DNA of 64,000 nucleotides from the NCBI GenBank assembly GCA_023213395.1, contig CM041465.1, forward strand, positions 139,755,741 to 139,819,740, given 5' to 3'. Below are positions 10,661 to 22,869 of this stretch, piece by piece. The stretch's first letter is position 1. Each line of letters begins with the position of its first letter. The stretch is from Cycas panzhihuaensis (lineage: Eukaryota; Cycadophyta). The position numbers and the translations under genes were made by a program. The notes under the pieces are model-generated. The model was not told the origin of the DNA. It saw only the letters and a list, made by a program, of their open reading frames with translations, and did not search any database.

Positions 10661-11540
10661 TTAGTTGAATTTCATCTTTTTAGTTGGGGGAAGATTATTC
10701 TAAAATGAGTATAAACTACCACTCCATAACGAGTATAAACTATTGGTTTGGAAAGATCTAGATCTGAGTAGTTTGAAGACTAGGATGATAAGTAGAGGAT
10801 TCAAATAAAGTATTTGAAAGGGATAGACCCACATGGGAATCTTGGGCCATGGAGGATCTTAGTAGAGGGTAAGTCCCTAAAAGCCTCTTGTCCTTGGAAG
10901 GAGCTAAAGAGGAATCCAATATGCTTAGATGGCTAGTTATTTATTAAGTGAAATCAGCTTTTCATTTGGTAAATAAATTTTCTTTATGATATATTTTGCA
11001 AATCTAGATTACATTCTATGTTTATATAATCTATCAAGAGTATGATATATATTATATAAGTTTCCTTTTAGGGGATTCATATTATTCCATATTCTACTTT
11101 TATAAACCTATTACCGTTTGTTTTAGATGATTTTAAGTTTATAAAAATAGAATAAGTCAACCTTTCACCTACTTCATTTTACCTTTTGTTTATTTTTTTT
11201 TCTTCATTCTTTCTTGTAATATTTTTCCTTCCTAAACCACTATACTCTAGAATGAGTATAAACCATCCTATACTCTGGAATGAGTATAAATTATCATGTA
11301 TATATCATAATAAAAATCCCCCAAAAAAGTATATAACTACAAAAGAACAAAAAAAGCTGAAAAATAATAAAATTATTACATGTTTCTTTAGATAATCAAG
11401 TTGATGAATACATCCTATACTCAATCCAAAAGGGAAATAAGGGGAAAAGGGTTTAGAGACAGGTATTCATACATAGGCTTTTAAGGGAAAATGATCGATA
11501 TATATACATGATAATAAAAATACAGTACAACTATCACTCT
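10661..11540 (+). other. Non-coding stretch downstream of RNase H in element H
   Basis: No integrase motif found. The phrase GAGTATAAA(C/T) recurs at about 10708, 10731, 11254 and 11281, two of them in a repeat of about 25 bp (ACTC(T)(A/G)GAATGAGTATAAA). Nothing else recognised. Confidence 0.35.
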
Positions 11541-11639
11541 TGTGATTCATGATACATACCAAGGCTTACAAAATGCCCTTCATCTCCCTCCTATCTCCCT
11601 ATATAATATATAATACACTCATCTCTCTGACTCCTGATA

Positions 11640-13400
11640 AGATCCCTCTAGGACACTTGGATCTTCTCTCTCCCTCTTACCTAAAGTCTCCTCATGCATA
11701 GACTCACTACGTGGTGGAAGATGGTGTTATCCCCATTATACAGTGGCACTCACTGACAGAGTATATCATGCTCCTACCTAAGACAATATCATCCTGCACA
11801 AGTGTTGTCTCTCATCATCACTTGCCTTGAGCTCTAGGTCTTGTGTCCTTAGTTCTACCATCATGTTTATATAAAATTCTTAGGCTAAAAGAGCATGGCT
11901 ATAATAGTTAATATGATATTTTGATAGTCTATGATCCACTATGTTTCATGTTAACACCTCCTCTAATGTTGGAACATATGGGAATATCAACTTTAGTATC
12001 CTTTGTACCTCCCTCAAGGTCACCATCTCATTGCTTGCCTAATGAAAACATGAAATTCATGATTAGTTTCTTGGAATGGAAATTTCTCAGAAAGTAAAAG
12101 TATGATATGATGTAAGAAAAATTAATTAAACAATATACATGGAAAATCCCCCTCCTTCTACTACCTCTATTCTTATTGCCTCTTTGACTGGTGGCACTTC
12201 CCTTCTTATGGCTCATAGGGAACCTCTTGCGTAGCCTTGCCTTATCCTACTTTGCTTACTCTACCTCTACCCTATCCATCTATTGAGCCTAGCTCCATGC
12301 TCTGTATGGAACCTCCTCTACCCTCCAGAGGTGCTCCACCTACTTTCCCAAGTATTTGATGACTCCTTCCTACTTCCTTACTAGATGAGACACCTCCTCT
12401 ACCTTCTCATCCTATCTCTCCACCACCTCTACCACCTCTCCTATCTCATCCTCCTCCATCTCACCCTCTCTCTCTCCCTCGCCAAGACATAGGAGCCTTC
12501 TTTGTTTTCACCCTCTCTACAACATCCATCTTATCATTGATCCATAATAGTAGCATTGCATCTGCGCCTTCCATAAGTTGTATCCTTATCATCCTACTGA
12601 TGATAGGGCTATGTGTACTCCTCACTATAATAGCTGGCCTATTGTATATTTGTAATCTCATATATCACTTATTCATCCCTAGATCCGTTATAGTCATCTC
12701 TCCTGGCATACCTCTTAGTCTCATGAGTGGAACATGATTATATAGCCAACACATCAATATAGAGTTGTATGCGAATCCTCCTCTCCATATTCTCTTGATC
12801 CTAGATAAATGGTGACTAATACTATCTACTATATGCTATCCTTAGTTGATCCTAATACCCTATTTATATCTCCTCACTACTCTAATCCACTGAGCTAAAA
12901 CCCCTATGAAATTTTAGGTTTTAGTTATCTTATAAATGATGATTAGAGAAATAACACTCTTAACCATAAAGATACAACTTACTATTGGAATGGCCTACAT
13001 TGATATCCCATGTTGGTCTATCTGGTTAGTGAACCCTATCAGATACTCACTACATTCCACTTAGGACTCCTTATCAATCATTCTAATGAGCCTCACTCAC
13101 TCTCTATGCCAGTTAACCCTCAAGATCCTCCCCACATCTCTTAGAGTGATCTCAATATCTTTGATAGCTCATACTTAGAATATGTTACCCCTCAGATGAA
13201 ATAACTAATAAAATCATGCAAGATCACATGCTCCATCATAAGATGGGTTAATCCACTCACCTATGAGAGTCTACATACTCTCAAAAAACCCCAACATACC
13301 TTGTTTAGCTAGCTAGCTGGTTTCCCAATGCCCATCCCCTCATTCTCCTATGTCTCAACTCTATCTAGGGCCTATATCATGCCATTAAAATTATGTTAGT
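11640..13400 (-). pseudogene. Plant mobile domain (PMD)-like pseudogene, antisense to element H
   Basis: On -, a broken frame reads FHLRGNIF at about 13185-13205 and then AIKDIEITLRDVGRILRVNW (about 13105-13165). This is the ..FHLP.GE.TITL.DV..L..LP.. signature of the plant mobile domain (PF10536). Further along, AYNSILMCWLYNHVPLMRL and a basic/polar tail (KTKKAPMSWRGRERG) resemble the rest of PMD-like ORFs. PMD occurs in the host MAIN family and in antisense extra ORFs of some Tat-lineage gypsy elements; the position after a Tat-like pol favours the latter. Stops and shifts show it is dead. Confidence 0.55.
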
Positions 13401-14125
13401 TTCTTCATTTCATTTTGAAATTTTAATTTTATACATTTTTTATATAAAGTTCAAAAATGTGGTTGTGTAACTAAAAATGCAACTTGACAATAAAAAAACA
13501 TAATTTCATAGTAAAAAATACAACTTCTTTTTATAGTATTAAATTATAAAGTCACATTTTTGATCCTATTGTCATGTTTTTCACTACTTAATCATGTTTT
13601 TAATACAGTGTTCATAATTTTTACACTATATTACTACACTTTTTAGTTAAAAATAAAAATTATATATATAAATATGATCCTAACTCACCAAGTATTTCGC
13701 TCTCTAGTCCATGCTACTAATGATGATCCTCTAGGGCTAGTCCTCTATTAGAAAGAGCTCCTAAATGCCTAAAAAATGAGAGAAATAGTCTCTGGTCACC
13801 TCCTTTTCTCTTCCTCCCTCTCATAAAAATGAAACCCTTTTTCATCAATTTTCTTACAAATAGGGAGGGGTGTTTCTTTATTTTCTTAAGTAAAACCTTT
13901 TCTAGCTCCCATGGAACCTATTAAAGTAAATTAATCTACTTTTCAACCATCATTCTCATCAAAAATATCTTGAAATGCTGAAAACTATTCATATTTGCTT
14001 TGATAGATTCAATCATGTTTTTTTAGACTTAATTATTTTCTCTTGGAGCTCTTCTTCCTTTGGAGATAGAATTTATCACCCTGCATTCACTCTTTTTATA
14101 CAAATTTTTATGTTCATCTCCAAGG
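13401..14125. other. AT-rich spacer, no gene
   Basis: Contains short repeated phrases around CATGTTTTT and its complement near 13440-13630, which also recur at 15640-15720. No frame or domain worth reporting. Confidence 0.3.
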
Positions 14126-14690
14126 AATGTCACTCTGAGCCTTCTTTTACCTATTGATGAGCCTAAACTATGATAGGATCAAGCTCTGAGCTATCTTTTA
14201 CTTGTTAATGAACTAAAACTATGATAGGAACTACGCTCTAGACTTTTTTTCATCTATTCACAAGCTTAAACTATGATAGGAACAATGCTTTGAACCTTCT
14301 TTCACCTATTAATGAGCTAAAACTATAAAAGGAACTATGCCCCAAGCCTTCTTTCACCTATTAATGAGCTAAACCTATGACATGAATGATGCTTTGAACC
14401 TTCTTTCACCTGTTAATGAGCTAAAACTATGATAGGAACAATGCTTTAAGCCTTCTTTCACCTATTAATAAGCTAAAATCATGATAGGAATGTAGCTTTG
14501 AGTCTCTTATACCTGTTAATGAGCTTAAACTATGACAGGGAACCCTTTGAATTTGATTGTTAATGAGGTTAAACTATGGTAATTGACCTCTAAAAGCTTT
14601 CACCCCATTAATGAGGCTAACCTATAATAGGTTTTCTTTGAAAAGTTACATGTTAATGAGCTGGCAAACTATGGCAATCTATCATTTTTT
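14126..14690. repeat. 52-bp tandem repeat array, about 10-11 units
   Basis: Unit consensus resembles TTCTTTCACCTATTAATGAG, then CTAAAACTATGATAGGAAC and AATGCTTTGAACC. Starts of the core word fall at 14297, 14349, 14401, 14453 and about 14505, an exact 52-bp period. Earlier units begin near 14142, 14193 and 14245; units after 14530 become shorter and diverged. No protein-coding pattern (52 is not a multiple of 3). Confidence 0.88.
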
Positions 14691-14744
14691 ATTTAGAAAA
14701 AAGATTTCCTTTTGATGCATGGTTAAAGAGAGATAAACTATAAC

Positions 14745-15010
14745 TAGTTATATAGTAGAGTCCTATATAATTTATGGGTGTTTGGTGGTGAAGTCTCATC
14801 CATTTTGTGGGTATTTTGATAGTGAAGTCCCATCCAGTTTGTGGATATTACGTAGTTTTTTAGCAATGATAGATACCTAGTCCTTTCAGATAAGCTTTTG
14901 GTGATGTTAGGTGCCTAATCCTTTTGGGAAAAAGGTGTAAATAATGACATTTTGGTATTAGGAACCTAGTCTTTTTGGATAAGTTTATTATTAAGAACTT
15001 TTTAGTCATG
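14745..15010. repeat. Second, decayed short-repeat zone
   Basis: TGAAGTC(T/C)CATCCA(T/G)TTTGTGG occurs twice, 34 bp apart (about 14789 and 14823). A related word, CCTAGTC(C/T)TTT(T/C), recurs three times (about 14876, 14912 and 14967). It looks like remnants of another tandem array next to the 52-bp one. Confidence 0.5.
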
Positions 15011-18000
15011 TTATCATAGGAAATTTATTTCAGGTTAGGTCATAGAGCTTCTTAACATTATTATTTATACTTCATTTAATTCTTATCAAATTGACTAAAG
15101 AATAGTCACCTTCATCATTGCCACTTCTCACAATCTTATTTCTCTTCTTATAATAGGAGCTTTAGGTGTCAAGGGGGTAAATCTTTCACCAAAACCTGGC
15201 CTTTGGTTTATATTTATAACTTTTGATATGTCTCTTGTATGGTTTCATAAAAAGTGAATGATGAACTTGTTTAATGATGAGTTAGGCTATGTTTTGATAA
15301 AGAAATATATGAATTTTTGCTTAATGACTTATGATGAATGATGATTTGATGTGTATTTTACTATCACCTACTAATGATTAAGACTATGACATTAAAAATT
15401 TTCTTTCATGATTAATTTAATCTAACATTTATTTTAAAACTTATTATTTTTATACTATTCTTGATTTCACCTAAATTTTATTATTTTTAATCATTTTTGG
15501 GCTTGTACTCGTCATTTTCATCTTGTTTTGGACCTCTTTACCCATTCATAAAGTCATTTATACTTCAATTTTTATTTTAAAATCAAAATTTGACTTATGA
15601 GCTAACTTTCACTTCCATAGTCATGGCATTTTTGGTGTTCCAAAAAACATAACCAATCATGTTTCTATAGTAAAATCACATTTTTGGTAGGTCCAAAAAC
15701 ATGACCAGTCACATTTTTTACTGTCATGTATGCAAAACTTAGCTAATGCGCTAGGTTTTTATATGATGCCACATAGATTTGATGGAATCTTATCCATTTG
15801 ATGCCTAAAAATGATGAGTAGGGTTTTGTGACTTGTAATTAGAAGAATAGGGTGAATTTTTCAAGTTGTGTATGGATTTTTAGTGATTTTTTAGAGATTT
15901 TTTAAGGATTGCTACTGTTGTGACTTCAAGAATGATTTTAAAGATGCTTACGGATGAAATTGAGAGAGAAATTTGATGTTATAACTTGTTGCCTCACTAA
16001 TGTTTAAATATTGATGGTTTGATCTTAAACTTTTCTCAAAGTTCTTAGCTTCAAAGTTCTTATAAATTTGTAAGGTCTTTCCTATTAGTTCTTGCTTATT
16101 TCACTATTTTTTCTGAAGGTTATCTTTTACTTAGAACTTACTCTTTCTTTTACCTAATTATTGTGGGGATCTAGTATGCATTTTTTTGGCTTGAAATAGT
16201 TGTTGAAAGGCTAGCCCTTTGTAGGGTCCATGAGGGATAGAATAAAGTGGGGTATGGTTATCTCTCCATAATTTATATAGCTACCCCTTCCTATTTTTGA
16301 ATAATAGTCTGTATTTCAAGAAGTTTGCCATCTCTTTTGGCTTTGTTTAGTTGTGGTTTATCCTTTATTACTTGTTGCTTCTCTTCCTTTACTTATTTTA
16401 AAGGAAAATATTGAAAAGGATTGATCAATTGAAAGAAAAGAGCCATTCTGAGGTAGATTTATGCATTAGGAAAGAAGTTTTGATTCCATAGTTTTATTGT
16501 TTTCTTAATTTCACTTTTGAGATTGCTTTATTTTCTTTGAAAAGAAAATTTAGAGTGCTGAATAGAAAGTGCATGCTTGATTTCTTAGATTATTAGAGAT
16601 TCAAGGATCCTTTTGGAGTCTTTTTTACTTTAATTAAGATGGAATCTTTAAAGTTATACAACTAGTATCTTGTACGAGGATTGTTACTGAGTCTTGTTAT
16701 TTGCATGCAACTTTAAACATCTAAAAAATCATTTTAAACAATAGTAACATGTTTTTAAAATCTCTCTTTTTGCACCATAGATCATTCATTGAAAGAAAAG
16801 ATTTCATGTGTGTGAAATGAAATCTTTTAACTAGCATTGCATATTGTCAATTTCTTTGAAGGTTTGTATAAAGCAACTACATGGTGTGTTGTGTCTCTTG
16901 TTAGTATCTTTCCTTTCATGGTGAATTGTATATATTGCATTTAAAAGAATAGCTTTAAATTTACATTAGTATCCCTCATCTTTAAAATAAATAAATAAAT
17001 AAATAAACACATTGTATGCATCTAGTTCTAGTTTTCCCTTGCTTGTTAGTTAAAGGTATAATAGGCCTTTTAGTTTTATAGATTGTCTTGGTTTATTTTG
17101 TTTTGTTTTGTTAAACACAACACAAAAAAAGAAAAAGAAAAATAAAACAAAAAATAAAACAAAATAAAAAAGAAAGAAAATTCTTCCATTTGCTTAACCC
17201 TTTCCTTTATCTAAGTAAAACTCAAAAAATTGAAAAGATCAAAGGATAGGAGTTCCTAGGAAGGATATTGAAAATATTGTCAGAGTAGTTTCAAATCTAG
17301 AACTCCTTCACCTAGTTATGTAGGTTATTGTATTCTACCACCCCCCTTATATCCAAGCCTTTTGTCACGTTCTTCATCCATATCTCATTTGATGGCATAA
17401 CTATGTGAAGACTCCTTCTTATGAGTTAGGCAAAGGTGGTTACTTATGTCTTCTTAAATGTCATATCTCCCAGTTCTAATTGACATAAAGAAAACACCTC
17501 ATCGATTGACAGATATCTAGTTTAGGTCCACCTGAGATGACACCATCTTATAGATGCATTTATGTGATTAATTTGTGGATTAATGAATGCTAGATTCTCT
17601 TCATTTTTTATTTCTATGTATCATGGTTCTTTCTTCATAGAGGGATTTTTCATCTAGTTATTAGCACATCCATGGGTGATTCTTCACTATGAAGGATATG
17701 GTAATGGCATTGATTTATTATAATTCATCTTTTATTATTCGACATGATAATAATGGTTCATTGTGTAGCATCTGATGGTAGATAGTTATATAAATTTCTT
17801 TTGTAGTTTATCTATTCACCTATGAAGTGTGGAGGACTTATAATTAGTTGTTATATAATCTGTCATAGAATATTATTGCTATTGTGCTTCTATAGAGAGC
17901 TTTAAAGATCATATCTACATATGGAACAAGGTTACCATTTCATGGGACAACTACTTCTAGATCTGTATCTATGTACATAGGGTTGTAGTGGACAAAGGAG

Positions 18001-18814
18001 ATAGGTATTCTACATCTCATTAGTTCTCTATTCTACATATGAGAATGATGATGGGTGGTATTTCAAAGTAATGGTATCTCATTGTAATGGTACCCTTATA
18101 TCATCAAAATACCATAATAATCAATTCCATATGCCATATACCTATTTATCTACTATCAAATACATGTTTCATACCTAATTTTTATTATCATAAATACTTG
18201 TTAATATTGATTGCTACTAATTGTATTATACATTCCTACTACTTGTTTAGTTTATTGATAGGATACTAACTTTCCTGTATATTATATCTAGGCTACTACT
18301 AATTATGAGATTATGTAAGATGACTAGTCTCACAAAATCTCAATCATATTTGTAGGTGATCAATCTATATAAATGAACTCAATTGGTAATAATATTCTCT
18401 TTTTCAACATTTGGTGGATTTGCTTGAATACCTACATGCTCATGAATATGGTATCACCATGCATAAAAAATTATCCACATATATTTAAATAACATACCAG
18501 TAATATTAATTTCATCATATGGATATAGCTTTCATTTCTTATATGTAGATTCATTCATCATCATCATCATCATATTCTTCTTTTTCTTCTTCAACTTTAT
18601 TTAGCCCCTAGATATTGGTCATATGTCACTAGAATAATTTGTATATTTAGATTTTTGGGTCATTAAATTCACATCACAATTGACTCATATACTAGTTTTG
18701 ACATTGGCTCATGATGGCTTTATATATGCATTTTCCTATTATATAAGATCTCTCAACTAACCATGGATTTGATAGACTTACAAGCTATCTTCATAAGACC
18801 ATTTTACTCAGCAT
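15011..18814. other. AT-rich stretch without recognisable genes
   Basis: A purine run AAGGGGG at about 15168-15176 could be a PPT, and 15180 to about 17.3 kb could be a long decayed LTR of element H, but no second copy is visible to prove it. Simple sequences are (AAAT)n near 16985-17010, an A-rich tract with an inverted T-rich partner at 17090-17180, and (ATC)n near 18553-18570. No frame over 60 codons shows any domain. Confidence 0.3.
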
Positions 18815-18850
18815 GGCTCTAATACCATGTTATAAATGTAAATTTAGTCT
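18815..18850 (-). other. Orphan LTR/primer-site junction (minus orientation)
   Basis: Read on -, the sequence is ..TATAACA, then TGGTATTAGAGCC: the end of an LTR followed by a Met-tRNA primer site with one change. An LTR would therefore start at 18828 (TGTTATAAATG) and extend rightwards, with the element interior to the left. I could not find the second LTR. Confidence 0.45.
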
Positions 18851-20501
18851 TACCAATTTATAATTTAGAGTATTTACATAACATAATATAACATACATAT
18901 ATAATAATTAAATTATCTCATGAGGATTGTACATATATAATGGAATAAATATGAATACAAAGTAACATAACAAGTTAATCATGCATTAATAAGCATCACA
19001 AGCATTCACCACAAGACAGACAATAGATTTATAAGTGACAAAGATAGTGTAAAAAAGGCCATGTGAGAAGGTGGAGTTGGGAGCTCCTCTTTATGATCAT
19101 AATAAATACATCTTTTTTCTCAAGTTCTCAAGTGGTATGTATGTATATTTATATCAATAGTTACCTTATGAGTAGCCTATTATTTCTCTTTAGTTGCTTC
19201 ATCATCCAACAACATATTAATATGGATATATATACCTATCACATATGTCAATATATCTTATGAGTGGAGTTGTATATGTGTTACATAACATTGATATTAA
19301 ACATTACATATGTAATTAATTAAAATATTCAAACAATATTAAGATATTCAATTGCTTTCTGTTCTCAATATAAAATCTCAGTCCTCTCATGATTCTTATG
19401 TCAATAAAGCTATGTATATTTATAGGTTCTATCAATACTAGTAGCTTTTATTTTCAAATATATCCACACACCTTAAAGGTATTGGGTTGTTGAATACTTC
19501 ATATTACTACCACCAAAATCTTAGGATGTCTATCATCCATTATTAGAGTGTTGAAAACCTCCTTGTAATGTTAGTCATCCATGATATTTGCTCATATCTC
19601 CTCTTATATATTTTCTAGATCATCTTCTAATCTAGCTATATATATTTACTTCTTTATAGAAAAGATAAGAGAGTGTTCAATTTTTCCTTTTTCTATTTCA
19701 ATCATAATGAAGCCATTGTGCTCCCTTTGATGTAATTCCCTACCATTTTAAATAATTATACGTGGCATTTACCATATATTAACTCCTTTCAAGAAATGAG
19801 TCCACCAATAAATTTAATTGATATATGCTAATATTCATAGGTATTATAAGACATTATGAGATATAAGTTATTCTTTAAAGCACTTAGAGATGAGAATTCT
19901 AAGTCTAAAATAGCCCTAAATGGTATTATATGATGTACTAAATAAATGCTATGAGAAAGAATCTTCCTTAATTCACTTTCTATAATCCCATAAGAGGGGT
20001 TATTAAAAGAACATCTTCTATATTAAAGTATGATAGAATGAAATAGATCATTTATTCTATTTCCACAAGTGCATGTGAAGAAGTGGAGATGAAAGGATAA
20101 AGAGGATACTTATGAAGTAAGAACAAGATTACAAAAAAAAAACCAAGATATAGTCATTAAAATAATAATAGTAACTTCATGATAAGGTCATTATAAGTAT
20201 ATATACCATTACAAATAAGAAAAGTTTAAGAAGGTCCTTGAGGATGGATTTTATCTAATAATGCCTAAAGATTATATAGAAAAGAAATGGTTACATCTCT
20301 AGTAGTAGGCTAGATAATCAACTTAATGATATACTAATACTTTTCATAAAATTATAATCATGTAAGAATTAATAAAATCTTAGCACATTCTTATGCTCAA
20401 TTTTATTAGGAGTCTTTAACCTTCTCTATAATAGGATTTATATATCCTTATGATCACCATATTGAATTAAACATTTTGAAATGAACTCAAAATAGAAACT
20501 C
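18851..20501. other. AT-rich sequence, no gene seen
   Basis: Possibly includes the LTR of the orphan junction at its left end. No open frame with a recognisable domain on either strand. Confidence 0.3.
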
Positions 20502-20727
20502 TGTAATAAGCCTAATTAATATAATTAGGCATTAAAGGATATTAATAAAGGGTGATGTCTATTAATGATGAGTCACAACCCTTCATACAAGTAATATAAA
20601 TATGAATTTATTATAAACATTTAATAAATAGTTGAATAATATAACAAAACATTATATCTATGGATATTTGAGGTCTTTGACCAAACCTACTTCTTATTAA
20701 TAAGTGTGACTAGCCAAGGTCACCTCA
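20502..20727 (+). repeat. 5' LTR of element D
   Basis: Starts TGTAATAAG, ends CACCTCA; 226 bp. Followed at 20730-20741 by TGATATTAGAGC, a decayed Met-tRNA primer site. Confidence 0.9.
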
Positions 20728-20729
20728 AG

Positions 20730-20741
20730 TGATATTAGAGC
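20730..20741 (+). other. Primer binding site of element D (decayed)
   Basis: TGATATTAGAGC differs from TGGTATCAGAGC by one G-to-A and one C-to-T change, two bases after the LTR. Confidence 0.75.
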
Positions 20742-21700
20742 TATATCCTAATATTGGAATATTAATTGATTAACATTTGCATAGATACCTACATCATCAA
20801 TATAGCAATCCCTACAAGTCTATAATTGATTAAATGATCACATCAATCATGACTAGCTATATCTCAAGGCATACACATATATAATTATATTAAATTCAAT
20901 ATATCTCCTTACCTCTTATTTTAATTTATGATGACATAGAATCACCTAGCATATTTAAGGAAGTGAATACCTAAATTTGATTAATTAGGGCTAACCTCTA
21001 TAAAATGTTGAGTAACCAAAATCTCTATTAGTAGAAATCAACCTAGAAAAAGTTGGATGGGCTACGATACTGGTATATAATCAACTCAATAGAAAGGGGT
21101 TGTTCCATTCAAGGGAAAAGGTGACATTGTTAAATCATATGATCTAAATTACATACAATCAAATTTATTTACCTTTCCTACACTCATATAGTAGTGACTA
21201 TTGTGATGTGCATTGCAAAACATTATGGTTGTTGTAATAGTATCCTTTCCTATTAGTTCGTAAGTGGGTTATGTTTATATAACAAATCATTTAGGAGGAG
21301 GTGAGTCACTTTATATAATAATGAGCAGAGGATGATATAATATCAATGTAGTAAAACTATTATACCCACACACCCATAACCATTCATATATACTAATATT
21401 GATTATAATTACTAAATCATAGGTGTATTACCAATAACATTGTGCCCTATTATTCGTCTATCTAGTTGTTACCATAGCCTACCATATATGAATATCATTT
21501 TTGACAAAGTAAATATGTAGTATATATAAAATCATTTAGAGGAAATAAATTAATTAACATTGATTATTATTTACTCAATGTCTCCTTCTAGACTGGTCTT
21601 TTATCTTATATTTCTCTCTCCTTAGTCATCCATTTCCTATATTGTCCATCTATTTCCTTATCATGGGTTTGACATCCATCACCTATCCATGTCTGGTTGT
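20742..21700 (+). other. Internal region of element D, left part
   Basis: No open frame over about 60 codons and no gag motif found. It occupies the place of leader and gag. Confidence 0.3.
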
Positions 21701-22208
21701 CTTCATTATTTATTATTTATCTAGTCATCCACCTCTCTATTGTCTATCCTTTAAATTAGGTTGGTATGATCCTTACATCCTTCATTGAATTTTTGTTCTA
21801 TTGATTCTTTATTCTACCATACATCATGTCTACCATCCTCCATTCCATATAGCACATGCACTATATTACATTCCCCTCATACCCACCACAATATACATTC
21901 ACCTTCTTAGTTAGAGTAATATTAATAATACTAATATACATTCACCTCATTTGATGTAATAATGATAATAATAATATAAATTCAATTCATATTCACCATA
22001 ATATATATTCAACTTTATATTCATTATAATATTCAATTTTCTTTATCTTAATACAACTCTATATAGATGCAATCCATAGACATCAAGTCACTAATGATTA
22101 TAGGTTCTAATTATTATATACATGTATATAGATCAAAATTATCATATATAAATATCACTACACATAATTTATACTTAATAGATAGTATATAATTTATATT
22201 ATATCATT
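21701..22208 (+). repeat. Segment R, left copy (duplicated on the other side of element C)
   Basis: Begins CTTCATTATTTAT..CTAGTCATCCACCTC and ends TATATCATT. It is directly repeated at 43980-44436 with scattered differences and an extra internal piece of roughly 45 bp. It belongs to element D's interior. Its right end runs straight into element C's 5' LTR, whose first 9 bases are missing. Confidence 0.85.
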
Positions 22209-22407
22209 ACCAATTTCTCTCCTGCTTGGTCCAGTAATATCCTATCTTCTAGTTGATTTCCTTTTGATGATTAAATGTCTCTATATATAGGGGTTGGAGT
22301 CCACGTTCTAAATCATCTTGTGGTCTTGTTCTCTTGGCATAAACTTGGCTTTAAGGATGTAATTAGCTTGCCTATTAGGCTGTAGTTTATAGAGGTAACC
22401 TTACCTC
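22209..22407 (+). repeat. 5' LTR of element C, left piece
   Basis: Matches the first part of the 3' LTR (CTTTTGATGATTAAATGTCT, then GGGTTGGAGTCC). The first 9 bases of the LTR (TGTTACATT in the 3' copy) are replaced by the end of segment R, with CATT shared at the junction. Ends at the ACCTC target site of element B. Confidence 0.88.
22282..22290 (+). promoter_or_regulatory. Probable TATA box of the element C LTR
   Basis: TATATATAG in the 5' LTR, with TATATATAA at the same offset in the 3' LTR (43652-43660), in a conserved block shared by both copies. Confidence 0.5.
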
Positions 22408-22782
22408 TATTTGGGAACATGAAACTATACATGAATGTTTCCAACTACATAATCTTTTACCATACACAACAATCAAACAAATATACACACAAAAAACATA
22501 TGCATAGTATACAAGATTAATGTGGAAAAACCCTTTTAGAAAAAAACCCACCACAAAAGGATCCTTAATAGATCTCTTAAATTATTGTATAATGGATTGA
22601 TATAATGATCTTAGATGATGAAGACACAAGGCCTCAAGGCATTTATATTCTCCCAAGAGGTGTCACCCAATTATGGTTGTGACCCTCTGAATAGGTCACA
22701 CCTTTTGGCTTCACACCTTTTCACTTAATTAAACCACATTAATATTAACTAAGTGGCTTATCAATTAACTGCCACATTAACA
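22408..22782 (-). repeat. 3' LTR of element B
   Basis: On + it reads TATTTGGGAACA to CACATTAACA. Aligns along its whole length with 38323-38697; differences are mostly C/T and G/A. Confidence 0.93.
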
Positions 22783-22793
22783 TATCCCCTTAA
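22783..22793 (-). other. Polypurine tract of element B
   Basis: On - the sequence TTAAGGGGATA lies directly upstream of the 3' LTR, as needed for plus-strand DNA priming. Confidence 0.75.
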
Positions 22794-22869
22794 TGTGAAC
22801 GTGGGAATACTGCCAACTACAACAATTATGTTATCATGAAGGTTGGGACTATCTTGCAGATTCTTTATC

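Larger units (their letters stand above)
1..15180 (+). mobile_element. Element H: decayed Tat-like Ty3/gypsy retrotransposon, interrupted by element I
   Basis: Domains in order on + are gag (about 690-1240), retropepsin (about 2160-2570), the segment that precedes RT (about 3640-3840) and RNase H (4865-5071 continued at 10472-10660). The gag resembles that of element A, which has a Tat/Ogre-style primer site. An antisense plant mobile domain and a tandem array lie downstream, as known for Tat-lineage elements. The 5' LTR would lie left of the window. The right limit is uncertain: a purine run near 15168-15178 could be the PPT before a 3' LTR, but no LTR partner is visible. Every domain carries stops and frameshifts. 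Confidence 0.65.

Noticed and set aside
15180-17300. 3' LTR of element H
   Set aside because: Position after a purine run fits, but no second LTR copy is in the window and the right end cannot be fixed, so it is not listed as a feature.
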